Of a stretch of 60,791 nt of DNA, positions 8,282 through 18,032 are shown piece after piece (the stretch's first letter is position 1; every line of letters starts with the position of its first letter). A program made the position numbers and the translations under genes. Under the pieces are notes generated by a model, which was not told the origin of the DNA, searched no databases, and saw only the letters and a list, made by a program, of their open reading frames with translations. Source of the stretch: Marisediminitalea alba (GTDB lineage: Bacteria; Pseudomonadota; Gammaproteobacteria; Enterobacterales; Alteromonadaceae); contig NZ_PVNP01000076.1 of NCBI RefSeq assembly GCF_002993365.1, positions 1 to 60,791 of the forward strand, in the 5' to 3' direction.

Positions 8282-9241
8282 TTACTGATGCAAAGCCTTT
8301 AAGATTTCACCGGCACCCTGCTCCAGCAACGACTCAGCAACCTCTATGCCCAGCGCAACGGCATTATCGCGGTGGCCTTGGGTACTCGAGTATAACAGGG
8401 TTTGACCATCCGCCGAGCCGACCATACCAGTAAGCGACAGTGTGTCATCCGCAAGGGTAGCAAAGCTGCCAATCGGTACCTGACATCCGCCCTCAAGGCG
8501 TTCATTCATGGCGCGTTCTGCAATCACCCGTGAAGCGGTGTCGGCATCATTAAGAGCTGCCAGTAATTCAATGAGCTCGGCATCGTCGTTGCGACATTCG
8601 ATACCCACCGCGCCCTGCCCCACTGCAGGTAACGACTGCTCCTGGGGAATAGGTTGGGTAATGCGGTTTTCCATACCCAGACGGATAAGACCGGCACAGG
8701 CCAGAATAATGGCATCGTAATCACCGGCGTCCAGTTTAGCCAGTCGCGTGTTAACGTTGCCGCGCAGGTCTTTAATAACCAAATCCGGGCGCAGGTGCTT
8801 TAACTGACACTGACGACGCAAGCTACTGGTACCTACGACGGCACCGGCTGGTAATTCGTCAATGTTGTTATAAGTATTGGATACAAAGGCATCGAACGGA
8901 TTTTCCCGCGGGCAGATAGCATGCAGGCCAAATTCTGCGGGAAATTCTACCGGCACATCTTTCATGGAGTGCACGGCGATATCAGCGCGCCCTTCCAGCA
9001 TGGCAATTTCAAGCTCTTTAATAAACAGACCTTTACCGCCAATCTTTGCCAGCGGTGTATCAAGAATACGGTCGCCCTGGGTCGACATGGGAACCAGCTC
9101 CACCTTGCACTCAGGGTGATGCTTTAATAACTGTGCCTGAACATACTCGGCCTGCCACATGGCCAGGGCACTTTTACGAGTGGCAATTCGGATAGTGCGG
9201 GAAGACTTCACTGCAATATTCGCCTTTAAATTTGAATTCAA
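8282..9241 (-). CDS. hemC: Porphobilinogen deaminase (hydroxymethylbilane synthase)
   Basis: HemC polymerises four porphobilinogens into hydroxymethylbilane. The family signature is complete: [18 protein letters not shown] near the N terminus, [30 protein letters not shown] and the cofactor cysteine in EGGCQVPIG. The annotated ATG at 9241 lacks a clear ribosome site. An in-frame GTG at 9211, preceded by AAAGG about 11 nt upstream, would give an N terminus closer to E. coli HemC and may be the true start. It is the first gene of hemCDXY. Confidence 0.95.
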   Translation of the reverse strand: MNSNLKANIAVKSSRTIRIATRKSALAMWQAEYVQAQLLKHHPECKVELVPMSTQGDRILDTPLAKIGGKGLFIKELEIAMLEGRADIAVHSMKDVPVEFPAEFGLHAICPRENPFDAFVSNTYNNIDELPAGAVVGTSSLRRQCQLKHLRPDLVIKDLRGNVNTRLAKLDAGDYDAIILACAGLIRLGMENRITQPIPQEQSLPAVGQGAVGIECRNDDAELIELLAALNDADTASRVIAERAMNERLEGGCQVPIGSFATLADDTLSLTGMVGSADGQTLLYSSTQGHRDNAVALGIEVAESLLEQGAGEILKALHQ

Positions 9242-9331
9242 TCACAGCGCCAGCTTTGTTGCAGCGACGCTAAAGCGCAAAGTGTAAACGATTTTGCCGA
9301 TACAGGCGATGTTATACCGCCTGTATTTGAT

Positions 9332-10000
9332 CTACCCCAAACGCGCTTGCAGCCACTGACTGATGGCGTTTATCTCATCCATGTTGACATTATGCTGCAT
9401 GCGATAGCTCTGCCAGCTTACGTTGTACTGATTTGCCGTGAGCGTATCGTGGGCGGCTTTGCCCATCGCAATAGGGACCACGTCGTCCATTTCGCCATGG
9501 GCCATAAAAACCGGGGTTTGTTGATTGGCCGGATGGGCTTCATCGGCCAGTAACTCTGGCTGACACATGTAGGTTGAAAGCCCCATAATTCCGCCCAGTG
9601 ATTTGCTGAAACGCGGGCCAAGATGTAGCGCAATAACCCCGCCCTGAGAGAAACCGGCGAGGATGATTTTTTCCGGCGCAACGCCATTGCTGATTTCTGC
9701 TTCAATAAGTTGTTCTACCTGTTCGGCAGATTCTCTGACCCCGGTGAGATCGGCACGTTTATCGAAATCCATTGATTTAATGTCGTACCAGGCACGCATT
9801 CGCATACCGCCATTGATAGAGACCGGACGTTCCGGCGCGTGCGGGAAAACAAAGCGCACGCCCAGCGTGTCGGGTAACTTTAACTCCGGAACGATTGGCG
9901 CAAAACCATGGCCGGAATCGCCCAGCCCGTGTAACCAGATAACGGTGGCTTTAATCTCTGAGACCGGGTTGGTTTCGATGTAAGGTAATGCACTGCTCAT
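9332..10000 (-). CDS. Alpha/beta-hydrolase carboxylesterase (phospholipase/carboxylesterase family)
   Basis: The 222-residue enzyme belongs to the small cytoplasmic esterase family typified by Pseudomonas EstB and YpfH. It shows IWLHGLGDSGHGF (oxyanion region), the nucleophile elbow GFSQGG, the acid in GEMDDVVP and a C-terminal histidine in YRMQHNV. Physiological substrates are probably short-chain esters or acyl groups on proteins, which is a family inference. The start at 10000 is supported by AAGGA about 10 nt upstream; a longer frame begins with low-complexity residues and has no such site. It is divergent from gmk. Confidence 0.88.
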   Translation of the reverse strand: MSSALPYIETNPVSEIKATVIWLHGLGDSGHGFAPIVPELKLPDTLGVRFVFPHAPERPVSINGGMRMRAWYDIKSMDFDKRADLTGVRESAEQVEQLIEAEISNGVAPEKIILAGFSQGGVIALHLGPRFSKSLGGIMGLSTYMCQPELLADEAHPANQQTPVFMAHGEMDDVVPIAMGKAAHDTLTANQYNVSWQSYRMQHNVNMDEINAISQWLQARLG

Positions 10001-10178
10001 TGACCGATGGTTCCTTTTGCTGTTGTTATTACAGATTAAAATTAACACTCACCGACCACAGGCACAATGGTCTTACCGGTATTGATGAATATTGTGGATG
10101 CGGCGTTTATGTCGACGCCGAGTGTGCTACACTTTCGCGGTATAACCTCATCATAAAAATGAAGCATAGAACACCATT

Positions 10179-10820
10179 ATGACCACACAACTCGGCAATC
10201 TGTTTATTTTAGCGGCCCCGTCCGGTGCCGGTAAATCCAGTTTGATAAAAGCGCTATTGTCTAAAGCGCCGGATGTTAACTTTAATCCGAAGCAGGTGTC
10301 TGTGTCGCACACTACCCGGGCACCCCGCCCCGGCGAAGTGGATGGTGAGCATTATCATTTTGTCACCCGTGAGCAGTTTGAAGCGCTGATTGCCCAGCAG
10401 GCATTCTTCGAATATGCCGAAGTCTTCGGCAATTACTACGGGACGTCCCGCATTACCATCGAAAATACTCTGAGCCAGGGCATTGATGTATTTTTGGATA
10501 TCGACTGGCAGGGCGCCCGTCAGGTGAAAGCCCTGATGCCTGATACCTGCAGTATATTTATTCTGCCACCGTCTACTGAAACGCTGCGCGAAAGACTGGT
10601 TAAGCGTGGTCAGGATGAGCAGAGCGTGATTGATAAGCGCATGGCGGAAGCGGTGTCAGAAATGTCGCATTACGATGAATTTGATTTTGTGCTGGTTAAC
10701 GATGAGTTTTCCGAAACCTTGCAGGAGTTAAGCAGCATTGTTGAAGCCCAGCGTTTACGTACGGCTAAGCAAAAAGTACGTCACCAGGCGTTAATAGAGA
10801 GTTTATTGAGCGCTGAGTGA
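10179..10820 (+). CDS. gmk: Guanylate kinase
   Basis: The 213-residue enzyme phosphorylates GMP to GDP. It has the P-loop [10 protein letters not shown] (residues 13-22), the GMP-binding stretch [21 protein letters not shown] and the lid segment [12 protein letters not shown]. The length agrees with E. coli Gmk (207). It lies immediately upstream of rpoZ and spoT, the standard gammaproteobacterial order, which links guanine nucleotide supply with (p)ppGpp metabolism. Confidence 0.97.
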   Translation: MTTQLGNLFILAAPSGAGKSSLIKALLSKAPDVNFNPKQVSVSHTTRAPRPGEVDGEHYHFVTREQFEALIAQQAFFEYAEVFGNYYGTSRITIENTLSQGIDVFLDIDWQGARQVKALMPDTCSIFILPPSTETLRERLVKRGQDEQSVIDKRMAEAVSEMSHYDEFDFVLVNDEFSETLQELSSIVEAQRLRTAKQKVRHQALIESLLSAE

Positions 10821-10902
10821 TTTATTGCTACCCAATTAAGTATGGCTTGTTGTATACTACGCGGCCATTTTTTTAATATTTTTGTTCGAATCGGAGATTT
10901 TC

Positions 10903-11175
10903 ATGGCTCGCGTAACAGTCGAAGATGCAGTAGAAAAAGTAGGTAACCGTTTTGATCTGGTATTGGTTGCTGCACGTCGTGCCCGCCAAATCGCCACCGA
11001 AGGCAAAGATCCAATGGTTGATGTAAGTAACGATAAGCCAACGGTTATCGCGCTGCGCGAAATCGAAAAAGGATTGGTTACTGCTGAAACCCTTGAGCAA
11101 GATGAGCTGCGTGACCAGCAGGATCAGGAACACGCTGAGTTTGCATCAGTTGCAAATATTCTGTCTGATCAGTAA
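10903..11175 (+). CDS. rpoZ: RNA polymerase omega subunit
   Basis: The 90-residue protein begins [20 protein letters not shown] and contains [11 protein letters not shown] and [12 protein letters not shown], the omega signature. Omega helps assemble the beta-prime subunit and forms part of a ppGpp site on RNA polymerase. The start at 10903 was chosen because GGAG lies about 8 nt upstream and matches family N termini; an in-frame ATG 21 nt earlier would add seven atypical residues. A terminator-like hairpin follows before spoT. Confidence 0.97.
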   Translation: MARVTVEDAVEKVGNRFDLVLVAARRARQIATEGKDPMVDVSNDKPTVIALREIEKGLVTAETLEQDELRDQQDQEHAEFASVANILSDQ

Positions 11176-11207
11176 ATCGGGTAGTCCTCGGAAGCACAAA
11201 TTGACAG

Positions 11208-11244
11208 CGCCAGTGTGTCTTTTATAAGAAACACTGGCGTTTTT
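11208..11244 (+). terminator. Intrinsic terminator-like hairpin between rpoZ and spoT
   Basis: The arms CGCCAGTGT (11208-11216) and ACACTGGCG (11231-11239) pair perfectly over a 14-nt loop and are followed by TTTTT. This would end or attenuate gmk/rpoZ transcription ahead of spoT. Confidence 0.75.
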
Positions 11245-11313
11245 CGTTGGAAACCGACGCGTTTCACCGTATTCTTGAAAAACGCTTGAAATTATTGGAA
11301 ATACGCTACACAC

Positions 11314-13422
11314 GTGTATCTGTTTGAAGGGTTAAAACAAAAGATCGCCGAATACCTGCCGCCAGAACGGGTTCAGCTCGTTCAGGAAGCTTTTGTATTG
11401 GCACATGAAGCCCATGATGGTCAGATGCGATCAAGTGGTGATCCGTACATCACCCACCCGGTTGCGGTAACCAGCATTCTGGCTGATATGCACCTCGATC
11501 ATGAAACCCTCATGGCGGCGCTCCTGCACGACGTTATTGAAGATACCCACTACAGTCAGGAAGATCTGGCCGAAGCCTTTGGCGATACGGTGGCTGATTT
11601 GGTGGAAGGCGTCAGTAAGCTCGATAAGATTGCCTTTAGCAGTAAGCAGGAGGCCCAGGCCGAAAACTTTCGCAAAATGATGATGGCCATGGTGCAGGAT
11701 ATTCGCGTTATCCTGATAAAACTGGCCGACCGCACGCACAACATGCGTACCCTGGGCTCGCTACGCCCGGATAAGCGTCGTCGTATCGCGCTGGAAACCC
11801 TGGAAATCTATTCGCCTATAGCCCATCGTCTGGGTATTCACGATATTAAAAATGAACTGGAAGATCTTGGCTTCCAGGCCATGTACCCCATGCGTCACCG
11901 TGCCCTGAAGTCAGCGGTGAAACAAGCGCGGGGCAATCGTAAGGAAATCATCGAGAATATTCGCCAGGAACTGGGCACTCGCCTGGAAGGCTACAATATT
12001 GAAGCCACCGTAGTGGGCCGCGAAAAGCATCTCTATTCGATTTACCGCAAAATGAAGAACAAAGAGAAGATGTTCAACGAAGTCATGGACATCTATGCCT
12101 TTCGCATTGTGGTAAATTCGGTGGACGACTGCTATCGCTCACTCGGTGCTATGCACGGGCTGTACAAGCCCATTGAAACGCGCTTTAAAGACTATATCGC
12201 GATTCCACGCACTAATGGCTATCAGTCGTTGCATACCTCTTTGGTAGGTCCCCACGGTATTCCGGTGGAGGTGCAGATCCGCACCCAGGCCATGGACCAA
12301 ATGGCCGATAAAGGGGTTGCTGCCCACTGGATGTACAAAGAATCCAGTGATGGCACTACCGCCCAGCTGCGGGCCCGTAAATGGATGCAGTCGCTGCTGG
12401 AACTGCAGCAAAGCGCCAGTTCGTCCTTTGAGTTTATCGAAAGCGTTAAGACCGACCTGTTCCCGGATGAAATTTACGTATTTACTCCGGACGGGCGGAT
12501 TATCGAATTGCCTGCCGGTGCTACGGCAGTGGATTTTGCTTATGCGGTGCATTCTGATATTGGTAATACCTGCGTAGGTGTGCGGGTAGAGCGCCGTAAT
12601 TACAGTTTAAGCAAGCCGCTGCAAAATGGTCAGACGGTGGAAATCATTACCTCACCACGAGCTAAGCCAAATGCTAACTGGCTGAACTTTGTGGTTAGTG
12701 CCAGAGCACGTACGCGCATTCGCCAATACCTGCGAAAACAGCGTTCTCAGGAAGCCCTGACTATGGGTAACCGCCTGTTACGCCACGCCCTGGGCGCGGT
12801 AAAACTGGACGATATCAGCCAGGAGTCGGTAGACCGCGTGGTCGCTGAAACCAAGCACGAATCCTTTGAGGACTTGCTGGTGGATATTGGCCTGGGTAAT
12901 GAATTAAGCGCTATTGTGGCTCGTCGTCTGTTGGGCGAGAACGAAGATATTCCGGATAAGAAAGGCAATGTGGCCATCCGTGGCACGGAAGGCCTGCTGG
13001 TAACCTACGCACGATGCTGTCACCCCATCCCGGATGATGAAATCGTTTCGGTGTTGAGCCCGGGTAAAGGCATGACCATTCACCAGAATGGTTGCCCGAA
13101 TATCCGTAAGCTGGCTAAAGAAGAGCCCCAGCGGGTACTGCAAATGACCTGGGATGAAGAGCCTCAGGGCGAGTTTAAAGCGTCATTACGTATTGAGCTG
13201 TTTAATCATCAGGGTACACTGGCTACACTGACCAATAACATAGCCTCGTGCGACTCAAACATTATTGGGCTGCAAACCGAGGAAAAAGAAAGCAATATCT
13301 ACTTTGTAGATCTTGAATTAACCACTTATAACCGCGTACATCTGGCCAACGTCATGCGTAAGATCCGCATCATGCCGGAGGTACAACGGGTGTCGCGACA
13401 CAGCCAGTCGCGACATCATTAA
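11314..13422 (+). CDS. spoT: SpoT, bifunctional (p)ppGpp synthase/hydrolase
   Basis: The 702-residue protein matches E. coli SpoT in order and length. It has an HD hydrolase domain (HDGQMRSSGDPYITHPVAV, LLHDVIEDT, KLADRTHNMRTLGSL), a RelA/SpoT synthetase domain (GREKHLYSIYRKM, YRSLGAMHGLYKP, DYIAIPRTNGYQSLHT), a TGS domain (about 388-448, VFTPDGRIIELPAG), a zinc-finger-like region with ARCCHPIPDD, and a C-terminal ACT domain. It degrades and makes the starvation alarmone. The start is a GTG, as the product begins MYLFEGL in register with E. coli SpoT (MYLFESL). No strong ribosome site is visible, so translation may be modest. Confidence 0.97.
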   Translation: MYLFEGLKQKIAEYLPPERVQLVQEAFVLAHEAHDGQMRSSGDPYITHPVAVTSILADMHLDHETLMAALLHDVIEDTHYSQEDLAEAFGDTVADLVEGVSKLDKIAFSSKQEAQAENFRKMMMAMVQDIRVILIKLADRTHNMRTLGSLRPDKRRRIALETLEIYSPIAHRLGIHDIKNELEDLGFQAMYPMRHRALKSAVKQARGNRKEIIENIRQELGTRLEGYNIEATVVGREKHLYSIYRKMKNKEKMFNEVMDIYAFRIVVNSVDDCYRSLGAMHGLYKPIETRFKDYIAIPRTNGYQSLHTSLVGPHGIPVEVQIRTQAMDQMADKGVAAHWMYKESSDGTTAQLRARKWMQSLLELQQSASSSFEFIESVKTDLFPDEIYVFTPDGRIIELPAGATAVDFAYAVHSDIGNTCVGVRVERRNYSLSKPLQNGQTVEIITSPRAKPNANWLNFVVSARARTRIRQYLRKQRSQEALTMGNRLLRHALGAVKLDDISQESVDRVVAETKHESFEDLLVDIGLGNELSAIVARRLLGENEDIPDKKGNVAIRGTEGLLVTYARCCHPIPDDEIVSVLSPGKGMTIHQNGCPNIRKLAKEEPQRVLQMTWDEEPQGEFKASLRIELFNHQGTLATLTNNIASCDSNIIGLQTEEKESNIYFVDLELTTYNRVHLANVMRKIRIMPEVQRVSRHSQSRHH

Positions 13423-13438
13423 TTGAGAAGGACTCATC

Positions 13439-13825
13439 ATGGCAAAGTCGATTATTCAAACTGATAACGCGCCAGCTGCAATTGGTACATACAGTCAGGC
13501 GGTCAAAGCCGGCACTACTGTGTACTTGTCTGGTCAGATCCCATTAGTACCAGCCACGATGGAACTGGTATCCCAGGATTTTGCCGAGCAGGCCACTCAG
13601 GTGTTCGAGAATATCAAAGCCGTGTGTGAAGCTGCTGGCGGTACCACTAATGATCTGGTGAAAGTAAACATTTACTTACTTGACCTTGGCCATTTCGCCA
13701 CGGTAAACGAAATTATGTCTAAGTACTTTGCCAAGCCTTATCCTGCACGCGCAGCAATTGGTATTAAAGAGTTACCTAAAGGCGCTCAAATAGAAATCGA
13801 CGGCGTGATGGAACTGCCGGAGTGA
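13439..13825 (+). CDS. ridA: RidA, reactive enamine/imine deaminase
   Basis: The 128-residue protein hydrolyses reactive 2-aminoacrylate-type enamines released by PLP enzymes such as threonine dehydratase. Family marks are IGTYSQAV near the N terminus, VYLSGQIPL, and the catalytic arginine in [22 protein letters not shown]. It starts 16 nt after spoT with GAGAAGGA upstream and is followed by a strong terminator, so it ends the spoT transcript. The spoT-ridA-recG order is common in gammaproteobacteria. Confidence 0.96.
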   Translation: MAKSIIQTDNAPAAIGTYSQAVKAGTTVYLSGQIPLVPATMELVSQDFAEQATQVFENIKAVCEAAGGTTNDLVKVNIYLLDLGHFATVNEIMSKYFAKPYPARAAIGIKELPKGAQIEIDGVMELPE

Positions 13826-13871
13826 TAGCTGTCAGCAGCCATTGATAGCTTAGATAAAATGGTACTGAAAG

Positions 13872-13898
13872 AAAAAGACCCGCTTGCGGGTCTTTTTG
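13872..13898 (+). terminator. Intrinsic terminator after ridA
   Basis: The arms AAAAAGACCCGC and GCGGGTCTTTTT pair perfectly over a 2-nt loop and end in a T-run. Because of the A-run on the opposite side it could act in both directions, but its position suits the end of the spoT-ridA transcript. Confidence 0.9.
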
Positions 13899-13925
13899 GT
13901 TTCTAATGCTTATTTAACGAGAACA

Positions 13926-14552
13926 ATGATGCGACAAAAGTTTTTCTTTATCCTGCTGTGTATATTGCTGCCACTGGGTGTTTCTGCCAAACAGTTAGCA
14001 CCTGAGGCTAACTCCGTTACCCCGCTGCTAAATGGTATGAAAGTGCCGGCTGTAACCCTGCAATTTCCGGATGGTAGTCCGGTAAGCCTGAATGCGCTGA
14101 CCATGAATAAACCCGCCATCATTCTGTTTTATCGTGGTGGCTGGTGCCCTTACTGTAATCGTCAGTTTGGCGAGCTACAGACAATTGAAGACCAATTGCT
14201 GGAATTAGGCTACCAAATCCTCGCGATTTCACCGCAAACGCCGGCAGCGCTGCAATCTCAGGAACTCGAAACCGAAATGAAAGTTCAGCAACTGTCAGAC
14301 GTTAAACTGGATGCCCTGCGTGAATTCGGCATTGGCTTTTACGTGGATGATGCCACTGCGAAAAAGTACGACGACTATAATATCGAACTGACCAAAGACA
14401 ACACCGGCACGCCAGTCTTACCGGCACCAGGCATATTCATAGTAAATCAACAGGGGCTTATCGAGTTCACTTATGTAAACCCTGATTTTAAAGTGCGCCC
14501 TTCGGCTAAACTGATTTTATCAGTGGCTGAAGTTCTCGCCAGCGAGCGTTAA
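13926..14552 (+). CDS. Secreted AhpC/TSA-like thioredoxin-fold protein
   Basis: The 208-residue product starts with a signal peptide (MMRQKFFFILLCILLPLGVSA) and has a peroxiredoxin-like AhpC/TSA fold. The active region is FYRGGWCPYCNRQFGEL, a CPYC pair in place of the single peroxidatic cysteine of true peroxiredoxins, so periplasmic disulfide exchange is as likely as peroxide reduction. An upstream in-frame start would begin inside the ridA terminator and was rejected. Its 3' end overlaps the convergent PaiB-like gene by 4 nt. Confidence 0.8.
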   Translation: MMRQKFFFILLCILLPLGVSAKQLAPEANSVTPLLNGMKVPAVTLQFPDGSPVSLNALTMNKPAIILFYRGGWCPYCNRQFGELQTIEDQLLELGYQILAISPQTPAALQSQELETEMKVQQLSDVKLDALREFGIGFYVDDATAKKYDDYNIELTKDNTGTPVLPAPGIFIVNQQGLIEFTYVNPDFKVRPSAKLILSVAEVLASER

Positions 14553-15163
14553 TCTGCGTAACCAATATCATGGCGCTGCATGTAGTCGAGCAGCGCCAGT
14601 GATTCGTGATCACCACTGTTCTTCAGTCCTTCACAAACCCCGGCCATATCGGCGGCTTTTTTGTGCTGGCCGAGTTTGTGTACACCCTGCAAGCTGTCTA
14701 TCTTAATCTCAATGCCAACAATACCGCGGATCAGTTTTTGCTGGTAATCGATGAGTGATGTCTTGAGCGTGTCGGGGTTGTAATCCGGCTCAAATGCCTG
14801 CATGAGCTCGTTAAGCGCTGCGGGTAACGCTTCATCATCCATAATACTTACCGTGCCTTTGGCGTGTACCGCCACATAATTCCAGGTGGGTACATTGGGT
14901 TCGCTGGCGTACCACGTGGGTGAGATATAGGCGTGAGGGCCGCTGAACACGGCAACTACCGGAGTGTTATCCAATGTCTTCCAGTGTGGGTTGGCGCGGG
15001 CCATATGGCCTGTCATAACAAGTTTGTCACCTTCTTGCCTTACCAGCAGCGGTGCATGGGTTGTTTGCAGGTCGGGCGTAGTTATCAGCGCGAAAGGGTG
15101 CGCTTTAATAAAAGCTAACTGGGTTTTGGTATCGGTAAAAGAAAAAGCCGACGGGACAAACAT
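14549..15163 (-). CDS. PaiB-family FMN-binding protein
   Basis: The 204-residue protein begins MFVPSAFSFTD and contains HAPLLVRQEGDKLVMTGHMARANPHWK and SPTWYASEPNVPTWNYVAVHAKG, the diagnostic PaiB blocks. PaiB of Bacillus was described as a negative transcriptional regulator, and related proteins bind FMN in a split-barrel fold. Whether this one binds DNA or acts as a flavin enzyme is unresolved. It runs opposite to the thioredoxin-fold gene and overlaps its 3' end by 4 nt. Confidence 0.88.
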   Translation of the reverse strand: MFVPSAFSFTDTKTQLAFIKAHPFALITTPDLQTTHAPLLVRQEGDKLVMTGHMARANPHWKTLDNTPVVAVFSGPHAYISPTWYASEPNVPTWNYVAVHAKGTVSIMDDEALPAALNELMQAFEPDYNPDTLKTSLIDYQQKLIRGIVGIEIKIDSLQGVHKLGQHKKAADMAGVCEGLKNSGDHESLALLDYMQRHDIGYAD

Positions 15164-15205
15164 AAAGACTCTCAGACATCAGGGTTAGCCTTTGATAATA
15201 CGTGA

Positions 15206-15772
15206 TCAGCGAATTTCCACAAAGGGTAAAAAACGCGGCTGAGGCTCAATGTCGGTGCGTTCAAATTCGCCAAAAGGTAGTGTAGTGAGATCATCCGGCG
15301 GCGCCGCGAGCTGATTTAAGTCCACCGCCTGTGCCACGCCGGCGATCCGGCCATTATCAAGTGACATCTCATAGTAGATACCGTTCCAGAAGTTAGCGCC
15401 AAACTCGCCTTTTTTCTTGTACATAAATAGCAGATCGTGAGCCAGCCAGCTAAAATCCTCAGCACTCACCGTACGCGGTTGTTCGTAGGGATAAGGCAGA
15501 TGACACCACAGCTCAGGGCCTTCCAGGCATTTCATTTCCTTCATCGACAAAAAATAATCGGTAAAGTGTCCGTGGTCGATGGTGAGAGTGTAGTGGATCC
15601 CTTTAGCACCGGGTACGAAGGTGACACTGCCGATGTCCAGTTGCTCGCCCTTGTTGCCTTTTAATATAATGCGTTTCTCACCTGAGAGCGGGTTATTGGT
15701 CTGCGCTGAGGTGACTGAGTCGCTAAAGCCGGTCAGCGCCAATAGCAGTGTGGCAAGGGAGATCAGCTTCAT
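15206..15772 (-). CDS. Exported protein of unknown function
   Basis: The 188-residue product has a signal peptide (MKLISLATLLLALTGFSDSVTSA) and a soluble remainder including VTFVPGAKGIHYTLTIDHGHFTDYFLSMKEMKCLEGPELWCHLPYPY with two cysteines that could pair. I do not recognise a family; the beta-rich character suggests a small periplasmic domain. The start ATG has CGGA about 10 nt upstream. It lies between the PaiB-like gene (42 nt away, same strand) and the divergent recG. Confidence 0.6.
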   Translation of the reverse strand: MKLISLATLLLALTGFSDSVTSAQTNNPLSGEKRIILKGNKGEQLDIGSVTFVPGAKGIHYTLTIDHGHFTDYFLSMKEMKCLEGPELWCHLPYPYEQPRTVSAEDFSWLAHDLLFMYKKKGEFGANFWNGIYYEMSLDNGRIAGVAQAVDLNQLAAPPDDLTTLPFGEFERTDIEPQPRFLPFVEIR

Positions 15773-15950
15773 GGCGATATCCGAAAAGTTAATGGTTTAT
15801 TAACTATAGACCGAGGGTGTTGTGGCGAAAGGGTACTTTAGGCCAATTAAAGTAGTAGCCCCGCGGCGCAACCGGGCCTAGCATGATTGATGCTCGCAAT
15901 GCCTAAGCGCTTGATTTACTATGCTCCTAAAAGTAAGGAATGACACTCAC

Positions 15951-18032
15951 ATGCGGTCTGAACAGCCTCTTGCCACCATGCCCATTACCCAATTAAAAGG
16001 GGTGGGGGCCAAGGTGGCGGAGAAACTGGCAAAAATTAATCTGGTAACTGTGCAGGATGTGCTCTTTCATCTGCCTGCACGTTATGAAGACCGCACCCGT
16101 ATCTATCCTATTGGCGATTGCTTGCCTTTCACGCACGTCAGTATTCTTGGTAAAGTTAAATCGGCCGATATCCAGTACGGCAAAAAGCGCATGCTGGTAG
16201 TGAAACTCTCCGATGGTACCGGTACCATTACGCTGCGATTTTTTCATTTTGGCGCCTTGCAGCGAACCATGATGTCGCCCGGCAATCAGATCCGCGCCTT
16301 TGGTGAAGTGCGCACCGGTAAATGGGGGCTCGAAATGATGCACCCTGAATTTATGCTGATTGAAGAAGATGCCGCGCCCATGGAAGAAACCCTCACTCCG
16401 GTCTATCCGACTACCGAAGGCGTAAAACAGCTTACCTTACGCAACCTTACCGATCAGGCGCTGGCAATTCTCAACAAGGGCGGCCTGACCGACTTATTAC
16501 CCGACGGCATGTATCAGCAACAGGTGAGCCTCAAAGAAGCGCTCACCCTGGTGCATCGTCCGCCGCCAGACGTGGCGCTACAGGAGCTCGAAAACGGCGA
16601 GCACCCGGCGCAAATGCGCCTGATCCTGGAAGAGCTGCTGGCCCAGCATTTAAGTGTGCTAAAAGTACGTCAGCAAAGCGACGCGCAGCCGGGCATTGCC
16701 ATAAACGTTGATCATGCACTGGTGGATAAATTACTTGCCGCCCTGCCATTTACCCCCACAGGGGCCCAGCAACGGGTAACCGCCGATATTCAGCAGGACA
16801 TGGCGCGCAGCCGACCCATGATGCGGCTGGTACAGGGTGACGTAGGTTCTGGTAAAACCCTGGTTGCCGCACTGGCAGCGCTATCGGCCATCGGCGGCGG
16901 TTATCAGGTCGCGCTCATGGCGCCCACCGAACTGTTAGCAGAACAACATGCCAATAACTTCCGGGACTGGCTGGCACCGCTAGGCATTGAAGTGGGCTGG
17001 CTGGCCGGTAAATTAAAAGGCAAGCAGCGCGCTGAAGTGCTGGGGCGTCTGGCAAGTGGTGAGGTGCAAATGCTGGTGGGCACCCATGCTATTTTTCAGG
17101 AGCAGGTAACCTATGATCAGCTGGCGCTGGTGATTGTTGATGAGCAGCATCGTTTTGGCGTACATCAGCGGTTGGCGCTGCGTGAAAAAGGCGAGCTGCA
17201 GGGGCGTTTTCCCCATCAGTTAATTATGACCGCCACCCCTATTCCCCGCACGCTGGCCATGACGGCTTATGCAGACCTGGATACCTCAATTATTGACGAA
17301 CTACCGCCCGGGCGTACACCAGTAAAAACCGTGGCTTTGCCTGACTCCCGCCGCGCGGATGTGATTGCGCGGGTGCGCGAGGCTTGTCAGCAGCATGGGC
17401 GTCAGGCTTACTGGGTGTGTACGCTTATTGATGAGTCTGAAGTGTTGCAGTGTCAGGCGGCTGAAGATACGGCCGTTATTTTACAAACCGCCCTGCCCGA
17501 CCTGAAAATAGGCCTGGTACACGGTCGGTTAAAAGCTGCGGAAAAACAACAAATCATGGGCGCTTTTAAGTCTGGTGAACTGGACTTACTGGTGGCTACC
17601 ACAGTGATTGAAGTGGGCGTGGATGTGCCCAATGCCAGCTTAATGATTATTGAAAACCCGGAACGGCTGGGACTGGCTCAACTTCATCAGTTACGGGGCC
17701 GGGTTGGCCGGGGCGCGGTGGAAAGTCACTGCGTGCTCATGTATCAAAGCCCCCTGTCAAAAACGGCCACTAAGCGCCTGGCGGTGTTGCGTGAGTCGAA
17801 TGACGGGTTTTATATCGCCCAGCAAGACCTTGAAATCAGAGGCCCGGGGGAGCTGATGGGCACTCGCCAAACCGGCATCGCTGAATTGAAAATTGCCGAT
17901 ATTGTGCGCGACGCGCCGCTTATTCCACAAGTGCAGGAGATAGCCAACCGCCTGTGGGCAGAATACCCGGCCCGGGCGCAGGCCATAATTAATCGCTGGA
18001 TAGGGCAGAAGGAGCATTATGGCCATGCCTGA
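15951..18032 (+). CDS. recG: ATP-dependent DNA helicase RecG
   Basis: RecG remodels stalled replication forks and Holliday junctions. From the ATG at 15951 the product is 693 residues, the same length as E. coli RecG. It has the wedge/OB domain (YPIGDCLPFTHVSILGKV), the Walker A region GDVGSGKTLVAALAAL, the DEQH box (IVDEQHRFGVHQRLAL), motif III TATPIPRTLAM and the C-terminal helicase motifs VHGRLKAAEKQQIMGAF and QLRGRVGRG. AAGGA precedes the chosen start; an earlier in-frame ATG at 15921 would add ten unmatched residues. It overlaps rsmJ by 14 nt. Confidence 0.97.
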   Translation: MRSEQPLATMPITQLKGVGAKVAEKLAKINLVTVQDVLFHLPARYEDRTRIYPIGDCLPFTHVSILGKVKSADIQYGKKRMLVVKLSDGTGTITLRFFHFGALQRTMMSPGNQIRAFGEVRTGKWGLEMMHPEFMLIEEDAAPMEETLTPVYPTTEGVKQLTLRNLTDQALAILNKGGLTDLLPDGMYQQQVSLKEALTLVHRPPPDVALQELENGEHPAQMRLILEELLAQHLSVLKVRQQSDAQPGIAINVDHALVDKLLAALPFTPTGAQQRVTADIQQDMARSRPMMRLVQGDVGSGKTLVAALAALSAIGGGYQVALMAPTELLAEQHANNFRDWLAPLGIEVGWLAGKLKGKQRAEVLGRLASGEVQMLVGTHAIFQEQVTYDQLALVIVDEQHRFGVHQRLALREKGELQGRFPHQLIMTATPIPRTLAMTAYADLDTSIIDELPPGRTPVKTVALPDSRRADVIARVREACQQHGRQAYWVCTLIDESEVLQCQAAEDTAVILQTALPDLKIGLVHGRLKAAEKQQIMGAFKSGELDLLVATTVIEVGVDVPNASLMIIENPERLGLAQLHQLRGRVGRGAVESHCVLMYQSPLSKTATKRLAVLRESNDGFYIAQQDLEIRGPGELMGTRQTGIAELKIADIVRDAPLIPQVQEIANRLWAEYPARAQAIINRWIGQKEHYGHA

